64,000 nt of DNA from Vibrio diazotrophicus. Its GTDB lineage: Bacteria; Pseudomonadota; Gammaproteobacteria; Enterobacterales; Vibrionaceae. The stretch is from assembly GCF_038452265.1 (NCBI RefSeq), contig NZ_CP151842.1:2294001-2358000 (forward strand), read 5' to 3'. Shown here in pieces: positions 1 through 9,555 of the stretch. The notes beneath the pieces are model-generated. The model was not told the DNA's origin, did no database searches, and saw nothing but the letters and a program-made list of their open reading frames with translations. A program made the position numbers and the translations under genes. Within the stretch, counting starts at the first letter, position 1; every line of letters begins with the position of its first letter.

Positions 1-567
1 AATCTCTTCCGCACCGATATTCAAAATCGCTACACGAGCAGGTCGACCTAAATGTTGCTCAGCTAATGCTGCACCCATCACTGCAAATTGAAATAAAGAG
101 TCTGCATCACTAGAAACATTTGCGCCTAAATCCAGCATCCATGTTTTACCACCTGACGCGGTGGGCAACGCTGAAACCAAAGCGGGACGATCAATACCTG
201 GCAATAGTTTAAGCCTAAAACGGGATAACGCCATCAATGCACCGGTATTGCCAGCACTGACACACGCATCAGCTTGACCGTCAGCGACAAGATCAATAGC
301 CATACCCATAGAGGTACCAACACTGTGACGCAATGCCAAAGAGGGTTTTTCTGAATTCGAGATGACGCGGTCACTATTTACGACACTCAAGCGAGCGTTC
401 GGTTCGCAACCTAATAAAGAAAGTTGTTGGGCGATCTCAGTTTGATCACCGATGAGAGTCACTTTTAGCTCTGGGAAATGCGACAGTGCCTGCACGGCGG
501 CAGGCACTGTTACGCGAGGACCGAAATCCCCGCCCATTGCATCAAGTGCAACGGTTAAATTTTGCAA
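1..567 (-). CDS. plsX: Phosphate acyltransferase PlsX (5' part; runs off the window)
   Basis: PlsX converts acyl-ACP plus phosphate to acyl-phosphate, the first step of membrane phospholipid synthesis in the PlsX/PlsY route. It is a peripheral membrane enzyme. The visible 189 codons begin with the family N-terminus LTVALDAMGGDFGP and include the conserved block VSAGNTGALMALSRFRL and, at the window edge, ILNIGAEE. The start is a TTG at 567 preceded by AAGG; no ATG fits the family N-terminus. It lies 9 bp downstream of rpmF and completes the usual yceD-rpmF-plsX order. The C-terminal half lies outside the window. Confidence 0.95.
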   Translation of the reverse strand, partial: MQNLTVALDAMGGDFGPRVTVPAAVQALSHFPELKVTLIGDQTEIAQQLSLLGCEPNARLSVVNSDRVISNSEKPSLALRHSVGTSMGMAIDLVADGQADACVSAGNTGALMALSRFRLKLLPGIDRPALVSALPTASGGKTWMLDLGANVSSDADSLFQFAVMGAALAEQHLGRPARVAILNIGAEEI

Positions 568-576
568 AGGTCAACC

Positions 577-747
577 TTACTTGTTGATAACCTTTTTACC
601 ACGGTAGTAACCTTCAGCAGTTACGTTGTGGCGTAGGTGAGTTTCACCTGAAGTCGCGTCTACAGATAGTGCAGCTGCAGTTAGCGCATCGTGTGAACGA
701 CGCATACCACGACGTGAACGTGTTTTACGGTTTTGTTGTACGGCCAT
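577..747 (-). CDS. rpmF: 50S ribosomal protein L32
   Basis: A 56-residue basic protein starting MAVQQNKTRSRRGMRR and ending in KKVINK, matching L32 of the large ribosomal subunit along its whole length. It sits between yceD and plsX with a 33-bp gap upstream and a 9-bp gap downstream, so the three genes are probably co-transcribed. This arrangement links ribosome production to phospholipid synthesis in gammaproteobacteria. Confidence 0.96.
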   Translation of the reverse strand: MAVQQNRKTRSRRGMRRSHDALTAAALSVDATSGETHLRHNVTAEGYYRGKKVINK

Positions 748-780
748 TGACCCTACTCCTATGTTAATGGTCTCAAAGAA

Positions 781-1305
781 TTACTTCTTCAAACTTTTTA
801 AAACATCGAATGGATTCGGTTTATCTTCCAAAATCTCTTCTGGAATCTCACCAAACACCATATTGTCTGATTTAACGCTGCAATCCGCATCTTCATGCAT
901 TGCTACTTGAGGCAAACTTAAGATGAACTCGTCTTCAACTAGCTGAATCAGGTTTACTTCACCGTACTCATTAAGATCTACCAAATCGTAATCGTCGGGA
1001 ATTTCTTCATCACTCTTTTTCCCCGTAATCGGAGAATAAGTGAATTCAATTTCGCACTCGTGTGCGAAAACCTCATTACAGCGCTGACACTCTAAATCAA
1101 CTTCGATGTTAGCTTTACCAGAGATAACTACGAGTTGTTGTTCATCAAGCCCAAATGACAATGAGACTTGTGCGTCGCGTTTTACGCTAGCGACTGATTC
1201 ATCTAAGCGCTTCAAAAGACTCATTTGGATGATGCCATCGTAATCAAGTCGTTTTTGAGCCGCTTTGCCCGGATCAACCGTTCGCGGTATCTTTACCTTT
1301 TGCAT
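781..1305 (-). CDS. yceD: DUF177 protein YceD, linked to 23S rRNA accumulation
   Basis: A 174-aa acidic protein of the YceD/DUF177 family, with the N-terminus MQKVKIPRTVDP and a CQRC pair near residue 73 typical of the family. Homologues are associated with 23S rRNA accumulation, but the biochemical role is unsettled. It is the first gene of the yceD-rpmF-plsX cluster and divergent from yceF; the 146-bp gap between them must hold both promoters. Confidence 0.92.
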   Translation of the reverse strand: MQKVKIPRTVDPGKAAQKRLDYDGIIQMSLLKRLDESVASVKRDAQVSLSFGLDEQQLVVISGKANIEVDLECQRCNEVFAHECEIEFTYSPITGKKSDEEIPDDYDLVDLNEYGEVNLIQLVEDEFILSLPQVAMHEDADCSVKSDNMVFGEIPEEILEDKPNPFDVLKSLKK

Positions 1306-1451
1306 AGGGCGCGAATATTATCTTCCAAAACAGATTTAGTCAAAGAAAAAGGTTAAAAATACAATTTTTTCCCTTTTCACGGAGAGAATTATGGTCAACA
1401 GCATTGAATGCTATATGCTGCACATAAACTTAACGATAATTGTAAAGTAAA

Positions 1452-2033
1452 ATGCAAAATTACCAACTAGTTTTAGCTTCCACTTCACCTTTTCGTCAGC
1501 AGTTGCTGAAAAAGCTCGATATCCCTTTCATTACCGCACAGCCCAATTGCGATGAAACACCCCACACAAACGAGTCGCCTGAAGCTTTAGTACAAAGACT
1601 AGCAGAACAAAAAGCACGCTCTTGTGTCGTTAAAACCCCAAGTTTAGTCGTTGGCTCAGATCAAGTTTGCGTCATTGACGGACAAATCGTTGGTAAACCG
1701 CATACCAAGCAAAAAGCGGTTGAGCAGTTGATGAGTCAAAGTGGGAAAGCGATTACCTTTTACACAGGCTTAGCACTGTATAACTCTGAAACGCAAAAAA
1801 GTCAGGTTACGCTAGATACGTTCACAGTGCATTTTCGCCAACTTAATCAAAAGATGGTCGAATGTTATGTTGAAAAAGAAATGCCTTTAAACTGTGCAGG
1901 CAGTTTTAAAAGTGAAGGGTTAGGAATTGCCCTATTCGACAAACTCGAAGGTGACGACCCAAATACATTAGTAGGTCTTCCACTTATTAAGCTTATCCAA
2001 TTGCTCGAAAACGAAAGTTTTACAGTTCTATAA
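1452..2033 (+). CDS. yceF: Maf-family nucleotide pyrophosphatase, YceF type
   Basis: A 193-aa Maf/HAM1-fold pyrophosphatase. The signature LASTSPFRQQLL is at residues 8-19, GSDQV near 68 and the CAGSFKSEG block near 150. The sequence follows E. coli YceF (7-methyl-GTP pyrophosphatase) more closely than YhdE: the CAGSFKSEGLGIALF stretch is YceF-like. The likely role is removing modified nucleotides before they enter nucleic acid. It is convergent with rluC and shares a bidirectional terminator with it. Confidence 0.92.
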   Translation: MQNYQLVLASTSPFRQQLLKKLDIPFITAQPNCDETPHTNESPEALVQRLAEQKARSCVVKTPSLVVGSDQVCVIDGQIVGKPHTKQKAVEQLMSQSGKAITFYTGLALYNSETQKSQVTLDTFTVHFRQLNQKMVECYVEKEMPLNCAGSFKSEGLGIALFDKLEGDDPNTLVGLPLIKLIQLLENESFTVL

Positions 2034-2055
2034 ACTTCATCGAACTATCAAACTG

Positions 2056-2084
2056 AAAAAGGCTTGTTTATCACAAGCCTTTTG
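2056..2084. terminator. Bidirectional intrinsic terminator between yceF and rluC
   Basis: A perfect 10-bp stem (AAAGGCTTGT / ACAAGCCTTT) with a 5-nt loop lies between the two convergent stop codons. It has A and T tracts on both sides, so it can end both genes. Confidence 0.85.
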
Positions 2085-3035
2085 TTATTTGGCAGAGCGC
2101 ATTTGAGTGAGCGCATGCTCAAGTTTGCTATCCAGAGGAGCGTTAATTTCCATTTGCTCTTCCGTCGCTGGATGAACAAATCGAATGTTCGCAGCGTGTA
2201 AGAACAAACGGTCAATGCCGAATTGGGCAGTATAGGCATCAAAACGGCGATCACCATATCGGTCATCCCACGCAATTGGATGCCCCATATATTGAGTATG
2301 AACGCGTATCTGGTGAGTTCGGCCTGTTATTGGGCTCGCTTGAATCAACGTCGCCTGTTCAAACTTTTCAAGGATCTTAAAACGCGTTTCTGAAGGCTTA
2401 CCGTTAGAATTGACTCGAACAATACTATTCACTTCGTTCTTTAGCAGCGGCGCGTTAACGACCTTCCACTTGCTCTCCCACTCCCCCATCACCAGAGCAA
2501 AATAGTATTTCTGTACTGTTTTCTCGCGAAACTGAGCTTGTAGATGACGAAGTGCCGAACGCTTTTTAGCAACCAGCAAAATACCCGATGTGTCGCGGTC
2601 AATACGATGTACCAGTTCCAGAAAGCGAGCTTGTGGACGTAACGCACGTAAAGCTTCAATCGCACCAAACTTTAGGCCACTACCTCCATGCACCGCTGTT
2701 CCTGACGGTTTGTTCAAGATCAGTACATGGTCATCTTCATGGATAATGCAATGTTCAAGTTCCGCAACTTTGTTCAGCTTGGTACTTGGCGCAGTTGCTT
2801 CTTCTGCCTTCGCTTCAATCGTTACGGGTGGAACACGAACCACGTCTCCAGCTTCCAATTTATATTCAGCCTTCACTCGCTTTTTGTTTACGCGCACTTC
2901 ACCCTTTCGCAAGATTCGATAAACCATGCTTTTAGGAATTGATTTTAATTGGTTACGCAAAAAATTATCGATGCGTTGACCAGCCATATCTTCATCTATA
3001 TCGATGAACTGGACTTGGGTTCTGATTTCGTTCAT
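2085..3035 (-). CDS. rluC: 23S rRNA pseudouridine synthase RluC
   Basis: A 316-aa RluA-family synthase. An N-terminal S4 RNA-binding domain (about residues 18-75, DNFLRNQLKSIPKSMVYRIL) is followed by the catalytic domain. That domain carries HRIDRDTSGILLVAK, whose second Asp (HRID-R-D) is the family nucleophile, and the downstream block GRTHQIRVH. In E. coli RluC modifies positions 955, 2504 and 2580 of 23S rRNA. Its divergent position next to rne is the standard gammaproteobacterial arrangement. Confidence 0.94.
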   Translation of the reverse strand: MNEIRTQVQFIDIDEDMAGQRIDNFLRNQLKSIPKSMVYRILRKGEVRVNKKRVKAEYKLEAGDVVRVPPVTIEAKAEEATAPSTKLNKVAELEHCIIHEDDHVLILNKPSGTAVHGGSGLKFGAIEALRALRPQARFLELVHRIDRDTSGILLVAKKRSALRHLQAQFREKTVQKYYFALVMGEWESKWKVVNAPLLKNEVNSIVRVNSNGKPSETRFKILEKFEQATLIQASPITGRTHQIRVHTQYMGHPIAWDDRYGDRRFDAYTAQFGIDRLFLHAANIRFVHPATEEQMEINAPLDSKLEHALTQMRSAK

Positions 3036-3278
3036 GGCAACTATTCTAACTGAATCTACGTGAATTCACATTTTCTTCGTGATTAAAAATCGCTTTTCGG
3101 ATGCTTTTTTTTAATAACTCGTTGAAATAAACATCACATTGCTCATTGCGCCCGAAAATTGGGCGGTTTGTTATTGATAAAATGCAAACTTCTCTTTCAT
3201 TTTGCTCAGATTTGACACTGACTAGGAAACACTTTTGGACATGGCTTGAAATTTTTAAGCGCTTTCTAATAAAGCACA

Positions 3279-3307
3279 TTGCTGTGACTAGCAGTCACTG
3301 CTATAGT
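3279..3307 (+). promoter_or_regulatory. Likely main promoter of rne
   Basis: TTGCTG (3279-3284), a 17-bp spacer and TATAGT (3302-3307), with a TG one base upstream of the -10 (extended -10). The inferred start near 3314 gives a leader of about 325 nt, close to the long rne leader known in E. coli. The position is inferred from consensus only. Confidence 0.6.
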
Positions 3308-3313
3308 TCACAC

Positions 3314-3639
3314 CTGCAATAATTGAACTGGTATGTTTCTATTTTTACCGTTTTATTAAAGCAATAAACGAGTAGTAAACCTATAACTTGGTGCTGCATT
3401 GGCGTAAGACATTTCAGGTTAAGGTTTCTTGTTGCTCTACTCTTCGCCTTTCATGATGAGTAAATCCGCCTCTATGCGGATCACAGGCTGCTTATGCTTG
3501 TGATGACTGACGTGCCCTCAGAGCATCCCTCCAGCCGGGAGGCTGTAATGAATTAAGCCATGGGATCTGGCACCGTGAAAGCGAACCAAACGCGACAAGA
3601 ACAATAATCAAAACAAAGAAAAAATTACGAGATTTTTAA
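3314..3639 (+). promoter_or_regulatory. Long structured rne leader (autoregulatory rne 5' UTR)
   Basis: A gene-free stretch just upstream of rne contains several hairpin-forming blocks, for example CGCCTCTATGCGG with its partner region, and the GC-rich stem CTCCAGCCGGGAG near 3529-3541. In E. coli the ~360-nt rne leader folds into hairpins through which RNase E cleaves its own message. The length, position and structure here fit that element, but I have not folded it or compared it with the Rfam model. The gap from the rluC start (3036) to the leader holds the divergent promoters. Confidence 0.65.
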
Positions 3640-6600
3640 ATGAAAAGAATGCTAATTAACGCGACTCAGAAAGAAGAGTTGCGTGTCGCTTTGGTTGATG
3701 GCCAGCGATTGTTCGATCTTGATATCGAAAGTCCTGGACATGAATCTAAAAAAGCGAACATCTACAAAGGCCGTATTACCCGTATTGAACCAAGTCTAGA
3801 AGCTGCTTTCGTTGATTACGGCGCTGAAAGACACGGTTTCCTCCCTCTCAAAGAAATTGCCCGCGAATACTTCCCAGATGGTTATACCTATCAAGGCCGT
3901 CCAAGCATAAAAGAAGTGCTTAAAGAAGGTCAGGAAGTTATCGTTCAAATTGAAAAAGAGGAACGCGGTAGCAAAGGCGCAGCTCTAACAACTTTCATCT
4001 CTCTTGCTGGTAGCTATTTAGTTCTTATGCCTAACAACCCTCGTGCCGGCGGTATTTCTCGTCGTATCGAAGGTGATGAGCGTACTGAGCTAAAAACAGC
4101 ATTGAGCTCTTTAGAATTACCACAAGGTATGGGCCTCATCGTTCGTACTGCGGGTGTTGGCAAAAACGGTGAAGAGTTAGAATGGGACTTAAACGTTCTA
4201 CTTAATCATTGGGCTGCAATCAAACAAGCGTCTGATTCGAATCCTGCGCCATTTCTGATCCACCAAGAAAGTAACGTAATCGTGCGAGCGATTCGTGACT
4301 ATTTGCGTCGTGATATCGGTGAAATCCTAATTGATAGTAATACTATCTATGAACGTGCTCTAGACCATATAAGTCTAGTTCGTCCTGATTTCGTAAACCG
4401 TGTTAAGAAATACGAAGGTGAAGTGCCGCTATTTAGTCACTTCCAGATCGAAAGCCAAATCGAATCTGCATTCCAACGTGAGGTTCGCCTTCCTTCTGGT
4501 GGCTCAATCGTTATTGACCCAACAGAAGCACTAACTTCTATCGATATCAACTCAGCTCGCGCAACTAAAGGCGGCGATATCGAAGAGACTGCTCTGAACA
4601 CTAACCTAGAAGCTGCTGACGAAATTGCACGTCAATTACGCCTACGCGACTTAGGTGGTCTAGTTGTTATCGACTTTATCGATATGACACCAGTTCGTCA
4701 CCAGCGTGAAGTAGAAAACCGCTTGCGTGACGCTGTTCGCCTAGACCGTGCTCGAGTACAAATTGGCCGCATTTCACGCTTTGGCCTGTTAGAAATGTCT
4801 CGTCAACGCCTAAGCCCTTCTCTAGCAGAAGCAAGCCATCATATTTGTCCACGTTGTTCGGGTACGGGTGTAGTTCGTGACAACGAGTCTCTTGCGCTAT
4901 CTGTTCTTCGTCTTATCGAAGAAGAAGCATTGAAAGACAACACTGCACAAGTATTGGCTGTAGTGCCTGTTTCCATTGCTTCATACCTATTGAATGAAAA
5001 GCGTCGTTCAATTAACCACATTGAACGTATCCAAGAAGTTAGAATTACTATCGTTCCAAACTCAGACATGGAAACACCTCATTTCGAGGTAGTTCGTGTA
5101 CGTGAAGGTGAAGAGCATGAAATTCTTTCTTACTTGATCCCAAGAAAACTTGAAGCACTAAAAGAAGCTGAAGGCAAAGAACTTGGTGAACCTGATTTAC
5201 GTCCAAAACGCATCGAAGAACCTGCTCTGAAAGGTTTTGCGTCACCAGCTCAGTCAGCACCTGCGCCAGTTGCAAAACCAAAAGTAGAAACGCCTAAAGA
5301 AACCGTTGTTGTTGAACAAAAACCTGGACTGGTTAACCGTTTCTTTAAAGCTTTAGCTGGTATTTTCGCTTCTTCAGAAGAAGAGAAGAAAGAACAGGTA
5401 AAAGAAACAAGCGAAGCAGAGAACGAGCGTAAGAAACAGCCTCAACGTCGCGAACGTAACGACCGCCGTCGTAACAACAACTCTCGAGACAGAAATCGTC
5501 GTAAGCCAAATGATAAGGCGAACGAAAAAGTTGAGAGCGAACAACCTGTTGTAGCAACTGAAAGCAAACAGCAAGAGCGCAAGCCTAAGCAAGAGCGCCG
5601 TAACAAGCGCGACCGCAATGATACGAAGTCGAACAAACTTCAACAAGAAGGCCGCCAGTTAGCAGCTGAAGCACAGCAAGAAGTGGTTGAAAAACCTGCA
5701 AGCGAAGCGCAACAAACAAAAGCGGCTGCAGTTAAAGAGCGTCGTCAACGCCGTAAGCTTAACAAGCAAGTTCGCGTGAACAATCAACCATCTGAAGAAG
5801 CAGAAATCGTTGAGAATTCATTGAATGCAGATGTTCAAGCACCTGTTATTCAAGAACCTAAAGTTGAGTTGACTCAAGCGAACATTGATACTGATAACAA
5901 TGCAGAGCAACAAGATGAACAGAAACAGCGTCGTAACCGTCGTTCACCTCGTCACCTACGAGCAAGTGGTCAGCGTCGTCGCCGTGGTCGTGATCGTCGC
6001 CCTAACCCATTCCGCCTACGCAAAGGTGGTGTAGCTTCTCCAGAGATGGCTATGGGTAAAGTCATGCCACGTTACGACTTAGCTAAACCTGTGGTTAAAG
6101 CTCAGCCTCAAGTTGAAGCGGTAATTGAACAAGCCGTTGTATCAACACCAGTATTAGGTGGCTACGCATTCCCAGAAATGGCAATGGGTAAAGTGATTGT
6201 TCGTCGTGACGTAGCTGTTGCTGAAGCGCCAGTTGAGAAAGCTCCAGAGCCAGTGGTTGAAACGCCTGTCGTTGAACAGACTGTTGTTAAACCAGCTGCT
6301 GTTGAACAAACACCGGTTACTCAACCAGAAGTGGAACAAGCCCCAGCAGTTGAAACCATTGAACAACCGACAACAGAAGCGCCTGTAGCTGAAGTTGTTG
6401 TGGAAGAAGTAGCAGAACAAGCGGCGGAGATCCCTGTACCCGTAGTTGAACCAGCGAAGAAAGCGAGTGTTACAGCTCCGGCAAAAGGTCATGCTTCATC
6501 ACCAATGACTAAAGCTTCTGGTTCACAAGAGGTGAAGGAAATTGAAGTTAACGCTGCACCTTTCCGCACTGAACGATACGCACCTATTGGTGCAGGTAGT

Positions 6601-6654
6601 CAAGTCGCTCGCAACCAAGCCGGTTCTGCCATGGCGAAACCTCAAGGTTACTAA
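3640..6654 (+). CDS. rne: Ribonuclease E
   Basis: A 1004-aa endoribonuclease that starts most mRNA decay, matures rRNA and tRNA, and scaffolds the degradosome at the inner membrane. The N-terminal catalytic half is nearly identical to E. coli through residue ~480: S1 domain, DNase I-like domain with the Mg-binding aspartates (D302 in TSIDINS, about D345 in VIDFIDMTP), and the zinc-link CPRC near 403-406. The amphipathic membrane helix follows at about 560-576 (GLVNRFFKALAGIFAS). Arg-rich RNA-binding stretches follow (residues ~590-660 and ~760-795), then two copies of a PEMAMGKV motif, a Glu/Val/Pro-rich low-complexity region, and a C-terminal HASSPMTKA block probably used for degradosome partner binding. 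The start is the ATG giving MKRMLINATQ. Confidence 0.97.
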   Translation: MKRMLINATQKEELRVALVDGQRLFDLDIESPGHESKKANIYKGRITRIEPSLEAAFVDYGAERHGFLPLKEIAREYFPDGYTYQGRPSIKEVLKEGQEVIVQIEKEERGSKGAALTTFISLAGSYLVLMPNNPRAGGISRRIEGDERTELKTALSSLELPQGMGLIVRTAGVGKNGEELEWDLNVLLNHWAAIKQASDSNPAPFLIHQESNVIVRAIRDYLRRDIGEILIDSNTIYERALDHISLVRPDFVNRVKKYEGEVPLFSHFQIESQIESAFQREVRLPSGGSIVIDPTEALTSIDINSARATKGGDIEETALNTNLEAADEIARQLRLRDLGGLVVIDFIDMTPVRHQREVENRLRDAVRLDRARVQIGRISRFGLLEMSRQRLSPSLAEASHHICPRCSGTGVVRDNESLALSVLRLIEEEALKDNTAQVLAVVPVSIASYLLNEKRRSINHIERIQEVRITIVPNSDMETPHFEVVRVREGEEHEILSYLIPRKLEALKEAEGKELGEPDLRPKRIEEPALKGFASPAQSAPAPVAKPKVETPKETVVVEQKPGLVNRFFKALAGIFASSEEEKKEQVKETSEAENERKKQPQRRERNDRRRNNNSRDRNRRKPNDKANEKVESEQPVVATESKQQERKPKQERRNKRDRNDTKSNKLQQEGRQLAAEAQQEVVEKPASEAQQTKAAAVKERRQRRKLNKQVRVNNQPSEEAEIVENSLNADVQAPVIQEPKVELTQANIDTDNNAEQQDEQKQRRNRRSPRHLRASGQRRRRGRDRRPNPFRLRKGGVASPEMAMGKVMPRYDLAKPVVKAQPQVEAVIEQAVVSTPVLGGYAFPEMAMGKVIVRRDVAVAEAPVEKAPEPVVETPVVEQTVVKPAAVEQTPVTQPEVEQAPAVETIEQPTTEAPVAEVVVEEVAEQAAEIPVPVVEPAKKASVTAPAKGHASSPMTKASGSQEVKEIEVNAAPFRTERYAPIGAGSQVARNQAGSAMAKPQGY

Positions 6655-6669
6655 TTAGAAACCATGTAA

Positions 6670-6694
6670 AAGCCACCTTCGGGTGGCTTTTTTA
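6670..6694 (+). terminator. rne terminator
   Basis: AAGCCACC-TTC-GGGTGGCTT stem-loop followed by TTTTTATT, starting 15 bp after the rne stop codon. Confidence 0.88.
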
Positions 6695-6910
6695 TTATTG
6701 CAGCAGGCTCATTACTCTTGATTATTGGTTCAATATTGAACTTCATCACACAATTCTGTAGCATCCGCCATTCATCTTTAACTTAACGCGTTCAGCCTAT
6801 TGAATACCCTTTTTGCCAAACAACATTTATTTGGCACATCCCATTTCGATTCAATGAGCGTTTTAAATAAAGTCGGTTCACCATTAATTATCAGGAAAAA
6901 CACTCAACTC

Positions 6911-8470
6911 ATGTTTGAATTTCCCCAGTTTTCCAAACACTCTGTAAAAAATGACGCTCTTTCGGGTCTTACTGTTGCTTTAGCACTGGTACCAGAAGCG
7001 GTTGCATTCGCATTTGTAGCCGGTGTTGACCCTATGGTTGGTCTGTACGCCGCATTTATTGTTGGTCTTGTGACTTCTATTTTCGGTGGACGCCCGGGCA
7101 TGATCTCGGGAGCAACAGGCGCAATGGCTGTAGTAATGGTCAGCCTAGTATCAAGCCATGGTGTCCAATACCTGTTTGCCGCCATTTTGTTAACGGGAAT
7201 ACTGCAAATTGCAGCCGGCCTATTTAAACTCGGTAAGTTCATTCGCATGGTGCCTCATCCTGTCATGATTGGTTTCGTGAATGGCTTGGCTATTGTTATC
7301 TTCCTAGCACAATTAGGTCAGTTCAAGGCACCTGATATGAGTGGCGCGCTTAGTTGGCTTCCAAGCGATCAGTTGTTCCTAATGTTAGGCTTGGTCGCTT
7401 TGACGATGGCTATCATCCACTTTCTTCCTAAAATTACCACTGCAGTTCCATCTTCATTAGCAGCGATAGTTACCGTCACTTTGCTGGTTCAAGGTCTCGG
7501 GTTAGAAACTCGTACTGTTGTCGATTTCTTGCGTGCAATGTCGGGTAATGAAGGCGCAACACTTGCTGGTACGCTGCCAACATTTGCCTTCCCTATTGTT
7601 CCAATGACACTTGAGACTTTACAAATTATTCTTCCGTATTCTGTTATTTTGGCAGCTATTGGTTTGATTGAGTCATTGCTGACGCTGACTGTTCTAGACG
7701 AAATGACTAACACTCGTGGTAAGTCTAACCGTGAATGTATGGGACAAGGTCTTGCGAACATTACCTGTTCTGTATTTGGCGCTATGGGTGGCTGTGCGAT
7801 GATTGGTCAGTCAATGATTAACATTAATTCTGGTGGTCGTGGGCGCTTGTCAGGTATTGTGGCAGCGGTGATGCTACTGGTCTTTATCCTGTTTGCTTCC
7901 TCACTGATTGAAATGATCCCACTGGCTGCGCTAGTTGGCGTGATGTTCATGGTGGTGATCGGTACGTTTGAATGGGCAACCTTCAAACTTGCTCGTCGTG
8001 TACCTAAGCAAGATTTCTTTGTCATCGTACTAGTAACGATTGTTACCGTGTTTACCGACTTAGCTATTGCGGTAGGAGTTGGTGTAATTGCTTCTGCACT
8101 TATGTTTGCTTGGGAACACGCAAAACACATCTACGCAACCAGCCAGCTTAATGAAGAAGGTTCCAAAGTTTACAAAGTTAATGGCCCTATATTCTTTGGT
8201 TCAGCTGCGAACTTCTTAGAATTATTTGACGCGCAAAACGATCCACAAGATGTGATTGTCGATTTTGCTCAGTCACGTGTTGCTGACCACTCAGCCATTG
8301 AAGCGATTGAAACTCTGGCGGAGCGCTACGCTTCTGTAGGAAAAACACTTCATCTACGCCATTTAAGCCAAGATTGCCGTGCATTGCTTCATAAAGCAGG
8401 CAGCCTAGTCGAAATAAACGTGAAAGAAGACCCTAGCTATAAAGTTGCTACAGATGTGCTTGCAGGCTAA
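6911..8470 (+). CDS. SulP-family anion transporter with STAS domain
   Basis: A 519-aa inner-membrane transporter of the SulP/SLC26 family. About 10-12 hydrophobic segments span residues 25-410; the opening signature is LVPEAVAFAFVAGVDPMVGLYAAF. A C-terminal cytoplasmic STAS domain covers about residues 425-515 (VDFAQSRVADHSAIEAI). Relatives move sulfate, bicarbonate or dicarboxylates; the substrate cannot be read here. I chose the ATG at 6911 (MFEFPQF) because the transport domain follows directly. In-frame upstream starts (TTG at 6800, ATG at 6854) would add an unconserved leader. Ends at a strong terminator. Confidence 0.85.
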   Translation: MFEFPQFSKHSVKNDALSGLTVALALVPEAVAFAFVAGVDPMVGLYAAFIVGLVTSIFGGRPGMISGATGAMAVVMVSLVSSHGVQYLFAAILLTGILQIAAGLFKLGKFIRMVPHPVMIGFVNGLAIVIFLAQLGQFKAPDMSGALSWLPSDQLFLMLGLVALTMAIIHFLPKITTAVPSSLAAIVTVTLLVQGLGLETRTVVDFLRAMSGNEGATLAGTLPTFAFPIVPMTLETLQIILPYSVILAAIGLIESLLTLTVLDEMTNTRGKSNRECMGQGLANITCSVFGAMGGCAMIGQSMININSGGRGRLSGIVAAVMLLVFILFASSLIEMIPLAALVGVMFMVVIGTFEWATFKLARRVPKQDFFVIVLVTIVTVFTDLAIAVGVGVIASALMFAWEHAKHIYATSQLNEEGSKVYKVNGPIFFGSAANFLELFDAQNDPQDVIVDFAQSRVADHSAIEAIETLAERYASVGKTLHLRHLSQDCRALLHKAGSLVEINVKEDPSYKVATDVLAG

Positions 8471-8497
8471 CTGACAGCTTCTTCAATCAACATTTCT

Positions 8498-8524
8498 AAG
8501 CCTCTCAATTGAGAGGCTTTTTGT
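8498..8524 (+). terminator. Terminator after the SulP gene
   Basis: AAGCCTCTCAATTGAGAGGC palindromic stem followed by TTTTTG. Confidence 0.88.
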
Positions 8525-8635
8525 TATATATCCATTTGATATGGCAACCGATTAGTTGCATAGTGATATGCCTGTGCTCGTCTTGTGTCATCTCTGGCAC
8601 AACAACTTTCTGTTATCTCTTTGGATGTTCTTAGC

Positions 8636-9511
8636 ATGACATGGATTCTGTTCACTCTATTCGCCGCTTTTATGCAATCTTGGCGCAACGCTTTTCAAAG
8701 TCACTTATCTGGCGATGTAAAAACGGCTGGAGTCACTTTGGCTCGTTTTCTTTGGGCAAGTCCTATAGCTGCTCTGTATTTAATCACTTTGTATGTCATA
8801 GAGCCCATTGCTCTACCCAATTTTAATTCACTCTTCATCACTTACATTGTCGGTGCTGCGACAATGCAAATCGTTGCGACAGCGCTTATGGTTAGGCTGT
8901 TTAAATTTAATAATTACGCCGTAGGAGCTGGTCTTGCCAAAAGCGAAGCATTAGTTGCCGCATTGTTAGGCATGCTTTTCTTCGGCACTCACCTGACATT
9001 ATTGGGATGGTTCGGGGTATTTGTTGGCGGTATCGGTGTGTTCTTACTCAGTACTCAAGGCAGTTTTCGTCAAATATCCTTGCCCACCGTTATTTTGGGG
9101 ATAAGCTGCGGCAGTGCTTTCGCGTTAACATCGTTATGGGTTCGAGAAGCCAGCATCGCTCTAGGATTACCTTTTCCTTACGGTGCCGCTTGGGTTTTGC
9201 TGTTAGTTATATCCCTTCAAACACTCATCCTAGTCGCATATTTAACCCTCAGAGATGTGGATACGCTAAAAGCTTTATTCGCCAGACCTAAAATAGTCTT
9301 CTTAACCAGCTTTACCAGTTGTCTAGGCTCAATAGGCTGGTTCAGTGCGATGTCTTTGCAAGCGGTTCCTTATGTAAAAACTCTAGGGCAGGTAGAAATC
9401 TTTTTTACGATGTTGATATCTGTTCTCTGGCTTAAACAAAAAGTCCGAATTAAAGACGGCTTTGGGCTAGTTCTTGTGGCTCTCGCCGCTATTCTAGTCA
9501 TGTGGACTTAA
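8636..9511 (+). CDS. DMT (EamA-type) membrane transporter
   Basis: A 291-aa protein with about ten hydrophobic segments in two repeats, the layout of drug/metabolite transporters. Recognisable parts are AGLAKSEALVAALLGMLFF in the first half and VKTLGQVEIFFTMLISVLWL in the second. The substrate is unknown. The ATG at 8636 (MTWILFTLFAAFMQ) is preferred over an upstream GTG because the first membrane segment starts immediately. It stands alone between two terminators. Confidence 0.8.
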   Translation: MTWILFTLFAAFMQSWRNAFQSHLSGDVKTAGVTLARFLWASPIAALYLITLYVIEPIALPNFNSLFITYIVGAATMQIVATALMVRLFKFNNYAVGAGLAKSEALVAALLGMLFFGTHLTLLGWFGVFVGGIGVFLLSTQGSFRQISLPTVILGISCGSAFALTSLWVREASIALGLPFPYGAAWVLLLVISLQTLILVAYLTLRDVDTLKALFARPKIVFLTSFTSCLGSIGWFSAMSLQAVPYVKTLGQVEIFFTMLISVLWLKQKVRIKDGFGLVLVALAAILVMWT

Positions 9512-9516
9512 TATCA

Positions 9517-9552
9517 AAAAGAAGGCAATCTTCAGATTGCCTTCTTTTTAAA
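9517..9552. terminator. Bidirectional terminator
   Basis: AAAAAGAAGGCAATCT / AGATTGCCTTCTTTTT: a long perfect stem between two convergent genes, with A/T tracts on both sides. Confidence 0.88.
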
Positions 9553-9555
9553 AAA

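Noticed and set aside
2048..2275. 75-codon ORF overlapping the rluC 3' end
   Set aside because: It is an alternative frame inside rluC with typical shadow composition.
5374..5646. Hydrophobic Leu/Phe-rich ORF antisense to rne
   Set aside because: It is the reverse complement of the Lys/Glu/Arg-rich RNA-binding region; not a gene.
6154..6492. Long open frames antisense to the rne C-terminal half
   Set aside because: They arise from biased codons of the low-complexity Glu/Val/Pro/Arg region of RNase E. The products are compositionally odd and have no ribosome binding sites.
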